In this document: positions 5,775-12,327 of the stretch, piece after piece | Numbering within the stretch: the stretch's first letter is position 1 | Layout: the number at the start of each line of letters is the position of its first letter | Origin: Clostridia bacterium | GTDB lineage: Bacteria > Bacillota > Clostridia > Christensenellales > Borkfalkiaceae | Direction: 5' to 3' | Length of the DNA: 12,327 nt | Assembly (NCBI GenBank): GCA_017648525.1 | Contig: JAGCIP010000194.1 | Span: forward strand, 1 to 12,327 | Position numbers and translations under genes: made by a program | Notes under the pieces: model-generated | What the model saw: the letters and a program-made list of their open reading frames with translations, nothing else | Database searches by the model: none | Told to the model about the DNA's origin: nothing

Positions 5775-6788
5775 ATGATTATTGTAGTTAAAAATAGTTG
5801 TGATGAAAAACAATATAACAACTTAGTCGAATGGATTAAAGGCTTAGGATTAGAAATCCACGAAAGTCGTGGAACACACTCTACCGTTTTAGGATTAGTG
5901 GGGGACACCAGTAAGGTTGATATTGATTTAATTTCTTCGCTTGACGTAATAGAACAAGTCCAACGAGTTCAAGAGCCTTATAAGAACGCAAACAGAAAAT
6001 TCCACCCCGAAGACACTATTATAGAAGTTGGCGGGCACAAAATAGGCGGTGATAATTTTACCGTTATTGCAGGGCCATGCTCGGTTGAAAGTGAAAGCCA
6101 AATTATAGAAGTTGCAAAAGCCGTAAAACAAGCGGGGGCAACACTTCTTCGTGGCGGTGCGTTTAAGCCAAGAACTTCGCCTTACGCTTTCCAAGGTCTT
6201 AAAGATACGGGCATTGAACTTTTGTTAAAGGCAAAAAAGGAAACGGGGCTACCTATCGTTACAGAACTTACTAGCATAAACCATTTAGATTTGTTTAAGG
6301 ACGTTGATATAATTCAAGTGGGCGCAAGAAATATGCAAAACTTTGAACTTTTGAAAGAAGTTGGAAAAACGGGTAAGCCTATACTCTTAAAGCGTGGGCT
6401 TGCAAACACCTTGCAAGAACTTTTGATGAGTGCGGAATACATTATGGCGGAAGGCAACTGCCAAGTAATTTTATGCGAGCGTGGAATTAGAACTTTTGAA
6501 ACTATGACCAGAAACACGCTTGACCTTTCAGCCGTTCCCGTTCTTAAAGATAAGACGCATTTGCCTATCATTATCGACCCCAGCCACTCAACGGGCGTTG
6601 CTAAATTAGTGTCGCCTATGTCGCTTGCATCAGTAGGTGCTGGGGCAGACGGGCTTATTATAGAAGTGCATAACGACCCACAACACGCACTTTGCGACGG
6701 GGCACAATCTCTTAATCCCGAACAATTTGCAACTCTTATGGGAAAAATTCAAACCATACTTCCTATCGTGGGTAAATTATATAACTAA
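5775..6788 (+). CDS. aroF: 3-deoxy-7-phosphoheptulonate (DAHP) synthase, type I-beta with N-terminal regulatory domain
   Basis: This enzyme condenses phosphoenolpyruvate and erythrose-4-phosphate, the first step of the shikimate pathway. Residues 1-70 form the ferredoxin-like regulatory domain of the Thermotoga-type enzyme; the TIM barrel follows from HPEDTII onward. Metal ligands match by motif: Cys102 (AGPCSVES), His271 (DPSHS), Glu297 (EVHNDP) and Asp308 (CDG). RGGAFKPRTSPYAFQG (127-141), GARNMQNF and LLKRG are also present. The length of 337 residues is about the same as the Thermotoga maritima enzyme. His29 and Ser31, which as I recall contact the tyrosine inhibitor in that enzyme, are both present at the same positions in a similar context (IHESRG), so Tyr feedback is likely. 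It is the first full gene behind the attenuator, so control sits at pathway entry. An in-frame ATG at 5769 is a less well spaced alternative start. Confidence 0.97.
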   Translation: MIIVVKNSCDEKQYNNLVEWIKGLGLEIHESRGTHSTVLGLVGDTSKVDIDLISSLDVIEQVQRVQEPYKNANRKFHPEDTIIEVGGHKIGGDNFTVIAGPCSVESESQIIEVAKAVKQAGATLLRGGAFKPRTSPYAFQGLKDTGIELLLKAKKETGLPIVTELTSINHLDLFKDVDIIQVGARNMQNFELLKEVGKTGKPILLKRGLANTLQELLMSAEYIMAEGNCQVILCERGIRTFETMTRNTLDLSAVPVLKDKTHLPIIIDPSHSTGVAKLVSPMSLASVGAGADGLIIEVHNDPQHALCDGAQSLNPEQFATLMGKIQTILPIVGKLYN

Positions 6789-6799
6789 TAGGCGACATT

Positions 6800-7657
6800 A
6801 TGAAAATAGGCATAATCGGGTTAGGGCTTATCGGCGGTTCGCTAGGTAGGGTAATAACTAAAAGAACTAACGACGCAGTTTACGCATTTGATATTAGCGA
6901 CAAAGCAATGGCAACAGGCTTGCTACTTTCGGCTTATACCGAAAAGTTAACGCAAGAAAACGTAGGGGAAATGGACGTGGTTTTCTTTTCTCTATATCCA
7001 AATGCGTTGGAAAATGCACTCAACGAATACTGCCCGAAGTTAAAAGACGGGTGTTTAGTAATAGACTGTTGTGGAAACAAGCGCAGGGTTTATAAGCAAA
7101 TGAAAGAATTAGCCGAAAAGTACCCGAATTTAGAATTCGTGGGGGCGCACCCTATGGCGGGGAGAGAGTTTTCGGGCGTAAGTCACTCAACGGCTAATTT
7201 GTTCGATAAAGCCAGCATGATTTTAGTGCCTGTCAAGGCACGTTTACAAACGCTTGCGTTTATAAAAGAATATTCTTTGAGTTTAGGTTTTGAAAAAGTG
7301 GTGATGTCCACGGCGGAAAATCACGACCAAATTATAGCCTTTACCTCTCAACTTGCGCACTTGGTGTCAAACGCATATATTAAAAGCCCAACGGCAAGTC
7401 AATTTATGGGTTTTTCTGCGGGAAGTTTTAGAGATATGACAAGGGTTGCAAGGCTTTCACCTGAAATGTGGGCGCAACTCACGGTTGACAACGCAGACTT
7501 TTTGGTTAACGAAATAGATAATATCGTCGGTGCACTTAACGATTACAAAAGCGCACTTAAAAATAAAGATATAGACCAAATGAAAAAACTTCTTGCCGAC
7601 GGAAACGAGAAAAAACTTTTATCCGAAAAAATGAGAAGGAGCAAAACTAATGAGTAA
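6800..7657 (+). CDS. tyrA: Prephenate dehydrogenase
   Basis: This enzyme oxidatively decarboxylates prephenate to 4-hydroxyphenylpyruvate with NAD(P)+, the committed step to tyrosine. The N-terminal Rossmann fold shows GLGLIGGS (residues 7-14) and an acidic Asp31 after the second strand, which favours NAD. The catalytic region has GAHPMAGREFSG (His117), ENHDQIIAFTSQLAH (His175, His187), GSFRDMTRVA (Arg211) and SPEMWAQLTVDN. The 285 residues cover the two standard domains but no C-terminal ACT domain, unlike the longer Bacillus-type TyrA, so direct allosteric Tyr inhibition through an ACT domain is absent. AGG at 6790-6792 lies 7 nt before the ATG, and the gap to aroF is 11 nt. The end overlaps aroB by 8 nt. 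A prephenate rather than arogenate preference is assumed. Confidence 0.94.
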   Translation: MKIGIIGLGLIGGSLGRVITKRTNDAVYAFDISDKAMATGLLLSAYTEKLTQENVGEMDVVFFSLYPNALENALNEYCPKLKDGCLVIDCCGNKRRVYKQMKELAEKYPNLEFVGAHPMAGREFSGVSHSTANLFDKASMILVPVKARLQTLAFIKEYSLSLGFEKVVMSTAENHDQIIAFTSQLAHLVSNAYIKSPTASQFMGFSAGSFRDMTRVARLSPEMWAQLTVDNADFLVNEIDNIVGALNDYKSALKNKDIDQMKKLLADGNEKKLLSEKMRRSKTNE

Positions 7658-8705
7658 TATTATCAGCCCGCTTAAAAGGGTAACGGTAAAAGCGTCTAAC
7701 GAGTATCAAATACTTATCGGGCGTGGACTTTTAGCACGTGCGGGCGAACTAATAGCGGATTTTATTCCCAAATGTAAAATTGCTTTGATTACAGACGATA
7801 CCGTAGATGCGCTTTATTCTGGCGTCGTTGAAAAATCGTTGATTTCAAGCGGATATTCGGTTATAAAGTTTGTGTTTTCTCACGGTGAGCAAAGCAAAAA
7901 TCTTGAAACTTACGGAAAAATTCTTAACTTCTTAGCCCAAAACGGCGTTACTCGCACCGATTGTGTGGTTGCGCTTGGTGGTGGCGTAACGGGGGATATG
8001 GCGGGGTTTGTTTCAGCAACTTATTTGCGTGGAATTAAGTGCGTGCAAATGCCGACCACCCTTTTAGCGCAAATCGATTCTTCGGTTGGTGGTAAAACTG
8101 CGGTAGATTTGCCCGCAGGTAAAAATTTAGTGGGTGCGTTTTGCCAACCCAAACTCGTTTTATGCGACGTAGACACCTTGTCCACCTTGCCCGACGAGAT
8201 TTACCGTGACGGTATGGGCGAAGTTGCAAAATACGCACTTTTAGATAAAAAAATATATTCGCTTATAAACGGCGGGGATTATCAAATAGAAGACCTTATT
8301 TACCGTTGCGTAGATTATAAGCGTCAAATCGTAGAAAAAGACGAGTTTGAAGGTGGGTTAAGGAGATTGTTAAACCTTGGGCACACCCCAGCGCACGGCA
8401 TTGAAAGATTAAGTAATTATACTATCCCGCACGGAAAAGCCGTAGCAATGGGGCTTAATATAGTAGTAGAAAACGCTTGTAAACACGGTTATATAGCGCA
8501 GTCGACAAAGAGCGAAATGCTTTCGGCAATAAGTAAATGCGCAGGCGAATTAACTTTACCTTATTCGGTAAAAGATATTTTAGAAAACGCACTTACAGAC
8601 AAAAAGCGTAGCGGAGATAGCATAGCAGTTATTATGCCTTACGGAATAGGCGACGCGCGTGAAGTTAAGATTGAAGTTAGCAAACTTTGGGGGTATTTGA
8701 CTTGA
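7650..8705 (+). CDS. aroB: 3-dehydroquinate synthase
   Basis: This enzyme converts DAHP to 3-dehydroquinate, the second shikimate step, using NAD and a divalent metal. Clear motifs are ALGGGVTGDMAGFVSATYLRG (residues 108-128), PTTLLAQIDSSVGGKTAVD (135-153), GKNLVGAFCQP and the DGMGEVAKYALL block. Predicted zinc ligands are Glu191, His245 and His261. The metal-site motif reads NLGHTPAHGIE where most relatives have NxGHTxGHAIE, a mild variant with both histidines kept. At 351 residues it is of normal length. AAGGAG about 9 nt upstream, inside the end of tyrA, supports the ATG, and the 8-nt overlap implies coupled translation with tyrA. Confidence 0.97.
   Translation: MSNIISPLKRVTVKASNEYQILIGRGLLARAGELIADFIPKCKIALITDDTVDALYSGVVEKSLISSGYSVIKFVFSHGEQSKNLETYGKILNFLAQNGVTRTDCVVALGGGVTGDMAGFVSATYLRGIKCVQMPTTLLAQIDSSVGGKTAVDLPAGKNLVGAFCQPKLVLCDVDTLSTLPDEIYRDGMGEVAKYALLDKKIYSLINGGDYQIEDLIYRCVDYKRQIVEKDEFEGGLRRLLNLGHTPAHGIERLSNYTIPHGKAVAMGLNIVVENACKHGYIAQSTKSEMLSAISKCAGELTLPYSVKDILENALTDKKRSGDSIAVIMPYGIGDAREVKIEVSKLWGYLT
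8689..8693 (+). promoter_or_regulatory. Atypical G-run ribosome binding site for aroA
   Basis: GGGGG lies 8 nt before TTG 8702. It is not a standard AGGAG, but no other site is present. It overlaps the upstream TTG at 8687, which argues against that codon as the start. Confidence 0.5.
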
Positions 8706-9898
8706 ATTTAGTTATAGAAAATTCTCGCCTAGTTGGGGATATACAAGCCATACCCTCTAAATCTTATGCGCACAGAATAGCAATTTGCAACTTTATAGCG
8801 GGTAACCAGCCTATTGCGGGTTGCGGTGCGTTTACTTCTCAAGACATTACGGCTACCGAAAGGTGCTTGAAAGATATAAAGAACGGAGTTCGCATTTTAG
8901 ATTGTGGAGAGTCTGGCTCAACTTTGAGATTTATGTTACCCTTGTGCGGTGCACTTGGTGGGGAATACGAGTTTATAGGACACGGCAAACTTATAGAGCG
9001 CCCTAACGACGAGTTGTTTCAAGTAATGCGTGAGCACGGCGTTAGCGTGCAGGCGGATAAGACGATAAAGATAAGCGGAAAACTTACGGGCGGAGAATAC
9101 AAACTGCGTGGTGATATAAGTTCTCAATACGTTTCCGGGCTACTTATGGCGCTACCTACCTTAAAAGAAGATAGCGAGATAGTGCTACTAACACCTTTGT
9201 CTTCTGCGCCTTACGTTAAAATTACGTTAGAAGTTCTTGAAAATTTTGGCGTTAACGTTTTTGAGAGTGAGAAAGGTTATAAAATAAAAGGGAACGGCAA
9301 GTTTTTCGGGCAGGTTTTACCGCAAGGCGACTGGTCTAATATGGCGTTTTTCTTGGTTGCGGGCGCGATTAACGGGGAAGTTTCCGTTAAAGGACTTAAT
9401 CTTTCAAGTGCGCAAGGCGATAAAAAGATTATAGAGATTTTAGACAAAGCGGGTGCGCAAATTTCGGCTAATAACGAGTGTGTAAAGGTTGCTAAAAGTC
9501 AATTAAAATCGTTTAGTTACGACGCCGAAGATTGCCCCGATTTAGTGCCTATAACCGCAGTTTTAGCATCTTATGCTAACGGCGATAGTATAATCAAAAG
9601 GGTTTCACGCTTAAAGATAAAAGAGAGCGATAGAATAACTTCAACTATAAGTATGTTGGCGGGGTTCGGCATAGACGCCGAGTTTGACGGAGAAAACCTT
9701 ATAGTGCACGGCGGAAAGCCCGTCGGTGGCAAGGTGGATTCTTTTAACGACCATAGAATAGCAATGTCGACGGCGGTGCTTGCACTTGGCGCAAGTGGGA
9801 ATAGCACGCTTATCGGTGCGGAGGCGGTTAATAAATCTTATCCAACTTTTTTTGAAGATTACCAAAAACTCGGGGGTAAAATAAGTGCAAGAGTTTAA
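8702..9898 (+). CDS. aroA: 3-phosphoshikimate 1-carboxyvinyltransferase (EPSP synthase)
   Basis: This enzyme transfers the enolpyruvyl group from PEP to shikimate-3-phosphate, the sixth shikimate step. With the chosen start the protein begins MNLVIENSRLVGDI and has 399 residues. Substrate-binding motifs are IPSKSYAHR (Lys20, Ser21, Arg25), CGESGSTLRFMLP, the IERPNDEL loop, SSQYVSGLLMALP, CPDLVPITAVLA, KIKESDRI, FNDHRIAMS and NKSYPTFFEDY, all in family order. The PEP-loop reads GESGSTLRF, so the residue pattern differs from the class I LGNAGTAMR form; glyphosate sensitivity is not predictable by eye. The start is a TTG that shares bases with the aroB stop (TTGA overlap), suggesting translational coupling. 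A TTG at 8687 would add five residues but is poorly placed relative to the G-run. Confidence 0.95.
   Translation: MNLVIENSRLVGDIQAIPSKSYAHRIAICNFIAGNQPIAGCGAFTSQDITATERCLKDIKNGVRILDCGESGSTLRFMLPLCGALGGEYEFIGHGKLIERPNDELFQVMREHGVSVQADKTIKISGKLTGGEYKLRGDISSQYVSGLLMALPTLKEDSEIVLLTPLSSAPYVKITLEVLENFGVNVFESEKGYKIKGNGKFFGQVLPQGDWSNMAFFLVAGAINGEVSVKGLNLSSAQGDKKIIEILDKAGAQISANNECVKVAKSQLKSFSYDAEDCPDLVPITAVLASYANGDSIIKRVSRLKIKESDRITSTISMLAGFGIDAEFDGENLIVHGGKPVGGKVDSFNDHRIAMSTAVLALGASGNSTLIGAEAVNKSYPTFFEDYQKLGGKISARV
9872..9876 (+). promoter_or_regulatory. Atypical G-run ribosome binding site for aroC
   Basis: GGGGG followed by T lies 8 nt before GTG 9885, the same layout as in front of aroA. It supports the GTG over a later GTG at 9915. 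Confidence 0.45.
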
Positions 9899-10970
9899 CG
9901 ATAAACAATATTCGGTGTACGACGGAAAAAATTTGCGAGTAGAGATATTTGGTGCGTCGCACGCCGAAGAAATAGGCGTTTTAATAGACGGACTTGATGG
10001 AAAGAGCGTAAATTTAGACAAACTTAACGAGTTTATGGCTCGCAGGCGTGCTAGAAACACCGTTTATTCTACAAAGCGACTTGAAAGCGACGAAATAATA
10101 ATTGAAAGCGGGTTTGACGGCGAAAAGTTTAGCGGGCGATTTAGGGGCGTTATTAAAAACACGGCAAAGCGCAGTTCGGATTACGACAACACGGTTAAAA
10201 AACCCCGTCCCGCCCATGCGGATTTTGTTGGTTGGTCAAAATATGGCAACGGTTTTGATTATCGTGGCGGTGGCAAATTTTCTGGTAGACTTACCGCACC
10301 TATGTGCATAGCGGGTGGAATTTGTAAGCAAATTTTAGAAGAACAAGGCATAAAAATCAACGCATACATTGCGCAAATAGGTAGCGTTAAAGGTAAAAGT
10401 TACAAAGATTTACCCGCAAATATTAAAGATTTAGAGTTTAGCGACCAAAATTTTCCTTTGCTTGACGACGGCGTTAAAGAGCAAATGCAGGCGGAAATAG
10501 AAAGCGCAAGTAAAAATCTTGATTCGGTTGGCGGAATTATAGAGTGCGTTATAACAGGGCTACCCATAGGCGTTGGGGAATATATGTTCGATAGTTTAGA
10601 GAGTGTTATTTCAAGATTAGCCTTTGCAGTTCCTGCGGTAAAAGGCATTGAGTTTGGTAGCGGATTTGACTTGGCGGGTATGTGCGGTAGTACGGCTAAC
10701 GACGCTTTTTACTTTGACGGCGACGCTGTTAAAACAAAAACCAACCATAACGGCGGAATAAACGGCGGAATTTCAAACGGTATGCCACTTACTTTTAGGG
10801 TGGTGATAAAACCCACGCCGAGCATAGCAAAAGAACAAGACACAGTAGATATGGAAAGCGGTGTTAACACTAAAATTACCATTAGCGGACGGCACGACGC
10901 GTGCATAACGCCAAGAGCCGTTCCTGTAATAGAAGCAATTTCAGCAATAGCAATATATGACAGTTTATAG
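9885..10970 (+). CDS. aroC: Chorismate synthase (variant subfamily)
   Basis: This enzyme eliminates phosphate from EPSP to give chorismate, the last common step, and needs reduced FMN. The N-terminal FGASHAEEIGVLIDGL corresponds to the FGESHG signature with catalytic His26. RPAHADFVGWSKYG holds the second catalytic His111. KPTPSI and GRHDACITPRAVPVIEA (Asp338) form the C-terminal signature. The family's usual GGGRSSARET reads GGGKFSGRLTAP (128-139), and the RRRPG loop reads RRRARN, features I associate with a clostridial-type branch. At 361 residues it ends soon after the last signature, slightly short. The GTG start overlaps aroA by 14 nt; a GTG at 9915 would still keep the catalytic His and is a possible alternative. 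Confidence 0.93.
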   Translation: MQEFNDKQYSVYDGKNLRVEIFGASHAEEIGVLIDGLDGKSVNLDKLNEFMARRRARNTVYSTKRLESDEIIIESGFDGEKFSGRFRGVIKNTAKRSSDYDNTVKKPRPAHADFVGWSKYGNGFDYRGGGKFSGRLTAPMCIAGGICKQILEEQGIKINAYIAQIGSVKGKSYKDLPANIKDLEFSDQNFPLLDDGVKEQMQAEIESASKNLDSVGGIIECVITGLPIGVGEYMFDSLESVISRLAFAVPAVKGIEFGSGFDLAGMCGSTANDAFYFDGDAVKTKTNHNGGINGGISNGMPLTFRVVIKPTPSIAKEQDTVDMESGVNTKITISGRHDACITPRAVPVIEAISAIAIYDSL

Positions 10971-10981
10971 GAGCGATAAAA

Positions 10982-12127
10982 ATGGATTTAAGCAAAATTA
11001 GAGATGAAATTGATATAATAGACGACCAAATAGCCACCCTTTATGGACAAAGAATGGAACTTGTTAAAAAGGTTTCGTCCGCAAAGAAAAAGAGCGGAAA
11101 AGCCGTTTCTGACCCGAATAGAGAAAGGGATATAATTCTTCGTGTTACAGACCTTGTAGAAGAAGATAACAAGGCTTATCTTAAAAGGGTGTTTGAAACC
11201 ATATTCGACACTAGCAAGGCTTATCAAACGGCTAACGCTGATTATGATTCGGAACTTAACAAGAAAATACAAACCGCCATTGATAAAGGGGAATTAAAAT
11301 TTCCCGTTAAGGCAAAGGTTGCTTGTCAAGGCGTGGCGGGTGCGTATTCGGGAATTGCTGCGGAAAGGTTGTTTGAAATTGCAGACGTAAGTTACTTTAA
11401 AAATTTCGACGGTGTTTTCCAAGCGGTTGAAAAGGGTTTTTGTAAATACGGTGTTCTGCCTATCGAAAATAGTTCTGCGGGCTCTGTTAATCAAGTTTAC
11501 GACCTTATGAAAGAACACAAGTTCTATATAGTAAAGAGCATTAGAATGCCTGTAAACCACAACCTAGTTGTCAATAACGGCACTAAAAAAGAGCAAATTA
11601 CCGAGATTTATTCGCACGAACAAGCGCTTAGTCAATGCAAAAAATATTTAGAACAATTTAAGAACACAAAGATTACCGCTTGTGCAAACACGGCGGTTGC
11701 ATCTAAAATGGTTAAAGAAAGTGGCAGAACGGATATCGCTGCAATTTCTTCTAGAGAGTGTGCGGAAATTTACGGGCTTAAACTTTTAGAAACCAACGTT
11801 CAAGACAGCGATAACAATTACACTAGATTTATTTTAATTGCAAAAGATATGGAATTTTATTCTGGCGCAAACAAGATAAGCATTATGACCACGCTCCCAC
11901 AAAATGCGCCGGGCAGTCTTAACAAATTACTTTCTAAATTTTCGCATTTAGGCATCAACCTAACTAAACTTGAATCTCGCCCGATAGTTGGGTCAAGTTT
12001 TGAGTTTATGTTCTACTTTGACTTTAATTGCGACGTAAGAGAAAAAGGGGTTAGAAACCTTTTGTGTGAATTAGATAATTCTACTGAACAATTTACCTTT
12101 TTAGGTGCTTATGGAGAAACGGTTTAA
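10982..12127 (+). CDS. pheA: P-protein: chorismate mutase / prephenate dehydratase with ACT domain
   Basis: This bifunctional enzyme converts chorismate to prephenate and then to phenylpyruvate, the committed steps to Phe. Residues 1-85 are an AroQ-type helical chorismate mutase (IRDEIDIIDDQIATLYGQRMEL with Arg7, Arg24 and Lys35, then DPNRERDI). Residues about 110-290 are the prephenate dehydratase domain: ACQGVAGAYSGIAAERLF, YGVLPIENSSAGSV, YSHEQALSQCKKYL and NNYTRFILI with the catalytic Thr-Arg-Phe at 281-283. Residues about 297-375 are an ACT domain with APGSLNKLL and LESRP (330-334), the Phe-binding GAL/ESRP elements with GAL changed to GSL. At 381 residues it matches typical P-proteins. 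AGGAG overlaps the aroC stop codon 8 nt before the ATG. The mutase half also supplies prephenate for the neighbouring TyrA, since no separate mutase is seen. Confidence 0.97.
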   Translation: MDLSKIRDEIDIIDDQIATLYGQRMELVKKVSSAKKKSGKAVSDPNRERDIILRVTDLVEEDNKAYLKRVFETIFDTSKAYQTANADYDSELNKKIQTAIDKGELKFPVKAKVACQGVAGAYSGIAAERLFEIADVSYFKNFDGVFQAVEKGFCKYGVLPIENSSAGSVNQVYDLMKEHKFYIVKSIRMPVNHNLVVNNGTKKEQITEIYSHEQALSQCKKYLEQFKNTKITACANTAVASKMVKESGRTDIAAISSRECAEIYGLKLLETNVQDSDNNYTRFILIAKDMEFYSGANKISIMTTLPQNAPGSLNKLLSKFSHLGINLTKLESRPIVGSSFEFMFYFDFNCDVREKGVRNLLCELDNSTEQFTFLGAYGETV

Positions 12128-12129
12128 TA

Positions 12130-12327
12130 ATGGATAAAAAATTCGCTTTAATAGGCAAGACCTTAAAGCATAGTTATTCAAAAATCATACACGAACTTTT
12201 AGGCAAGTATTCTTACGAGTTGGTTGAAGTTGCGCCCGAACGATTGTCGTCGTTCGTTTCTAGCGGGGAATACGACGGTTATAACGTTACCATACCTTAC
12301 AAGAAAGATATAATTGCTTATCTTGAC
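12130..12327 (+). CDS. aroE: Shikimate dehydrogenase, N-terminal part; 3' end outside the window
   Basis: This enzyme reduces 3-dehydroshikimate to shikimate with NADPH. Only 66 codons are visible, ending in frame at the window edge. The opening FALIGKTLKHSYSKIIHELLG matches the family's substrate-binding motif (xxGxPxxHSxSPxIHN, here with SK for SP). YNVTIPYKK (residues 51-59) is the NVTxPxK motif whose Lys58 is the catalytic lysine. The spacing between these two blocks is a few residues shorter than in the E. coli enzyme. The ATG lies 2 nt after the pheA stop; the nearest GGAG (12113-12116) is 13 nt upstream, a long spacing, so translation may be coupled to pheA. Confidence 0.93.
   Translation, partial: MDKKFALIGKTLKHSYSKIIHELLGKYSYELVEVAPERLSSFVSSGEYDGYNVTIPYKKDIIAYLD

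Noticed and set aside
8687..8701. Start of EPSP synthase at TTG 8687
   Set aside because: The only ribosome-site-like G-run begins at 8689, inside this codon. TTG 8702 is well spaced and gives the typical MNLVI start.
9641..10060. Antisense reading frame of 139 codons across the aroA-aroC junction
   Set aside because: It lies opposite two confidently identified genes, has no recognisable motifs and no promoter or ribosome site. It is a by-product of codon bias on the + strand.
10982..12127. Fused chorismate mutase-prephenate dehydratase as evidence of transfer from Proteobacteria
   Set aside because: P-protein fusions also occur in Clostridia, and codon and base usage match the neighbouring genes, so no transfer is indicated.

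Overview
The window is a piece of bacterial chromosome with every recognisable gene on the + strand. It is moderately AT-rich and gene-dense, with Shine-Dalgarno sites (AGGAG/GGAG) in front of most genes. The gene families and their variants (a second-type EF-G, a PfkB-type sugar kinase, a type I-beta DAHP synthase with a ferredoxin-like regulatory domain, a fused chorismate mutase-prephenate dehydratase, and the variant chorismate synthase common in Clostridia) point to a Clostridia-type member of the Bacillota, probably an uncultured gut lineage. The taxonomic call is inference; no rRNA is present.

Left part (1-5526): the 3' two thirds of an EF-G paralog; a PfkB-family sugar-phosphate kinase closed by a clear intrinsic terminator; a six-helix YihY/BrkB-family membrane protein; then a two-gene ABC-2-type exporter (ATPase plus permease, 8-nt overlap). 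A candidate promoter for the exporter has its -35 across the stop codon of the BrkB gene, and a perfect 7-bp inverted repeat lies over its -10 region.

Right part (5555-12327): an aromatic amino acid operon. A perfect-consensus sigma-A promoter (TTGACA, 17 nt, TATAAT) is followed by a leader of about 180 nt, then aroF (DAHP synthase), tyrA, aroB, aroA, aroC, pheA and the start of aroE, packed with overlaps or gaps of at most about 11 nt. Together these genes supply most of the shikimate pathway to chorismate and both prephenate branches toward Phe and Tyr. Dehydroquinate dehydratase and shikimate kinase are not in the window and may lie downstream. No Trp-branch gene is present.

The most interesting element is the leader. 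It encodes an uncatalogued 20-residue peptide with its own AGGAG site and a run of six alternating codons Tyr-Phe-Tyr-Phe-Tyr-Phe. An 11-bp terminator hairpin with a T tract follows before aroF. A 10-nt antiterminator strand starts exactly at the peptide's stop codon and can pair perfectly with the top of the terminator hairpin. This is a complete, classical ribosome-mediated attenuator predicted to sense both Phe-tRNA and Tyr-tRNA. The DAHP synthase retains the His29/Ser31 pair implicated in Tyr binding in the Thermotoga enzyme, and PheA carries an ACT domain, so enzyme-level feedback probably acts on top of transcriptional control.
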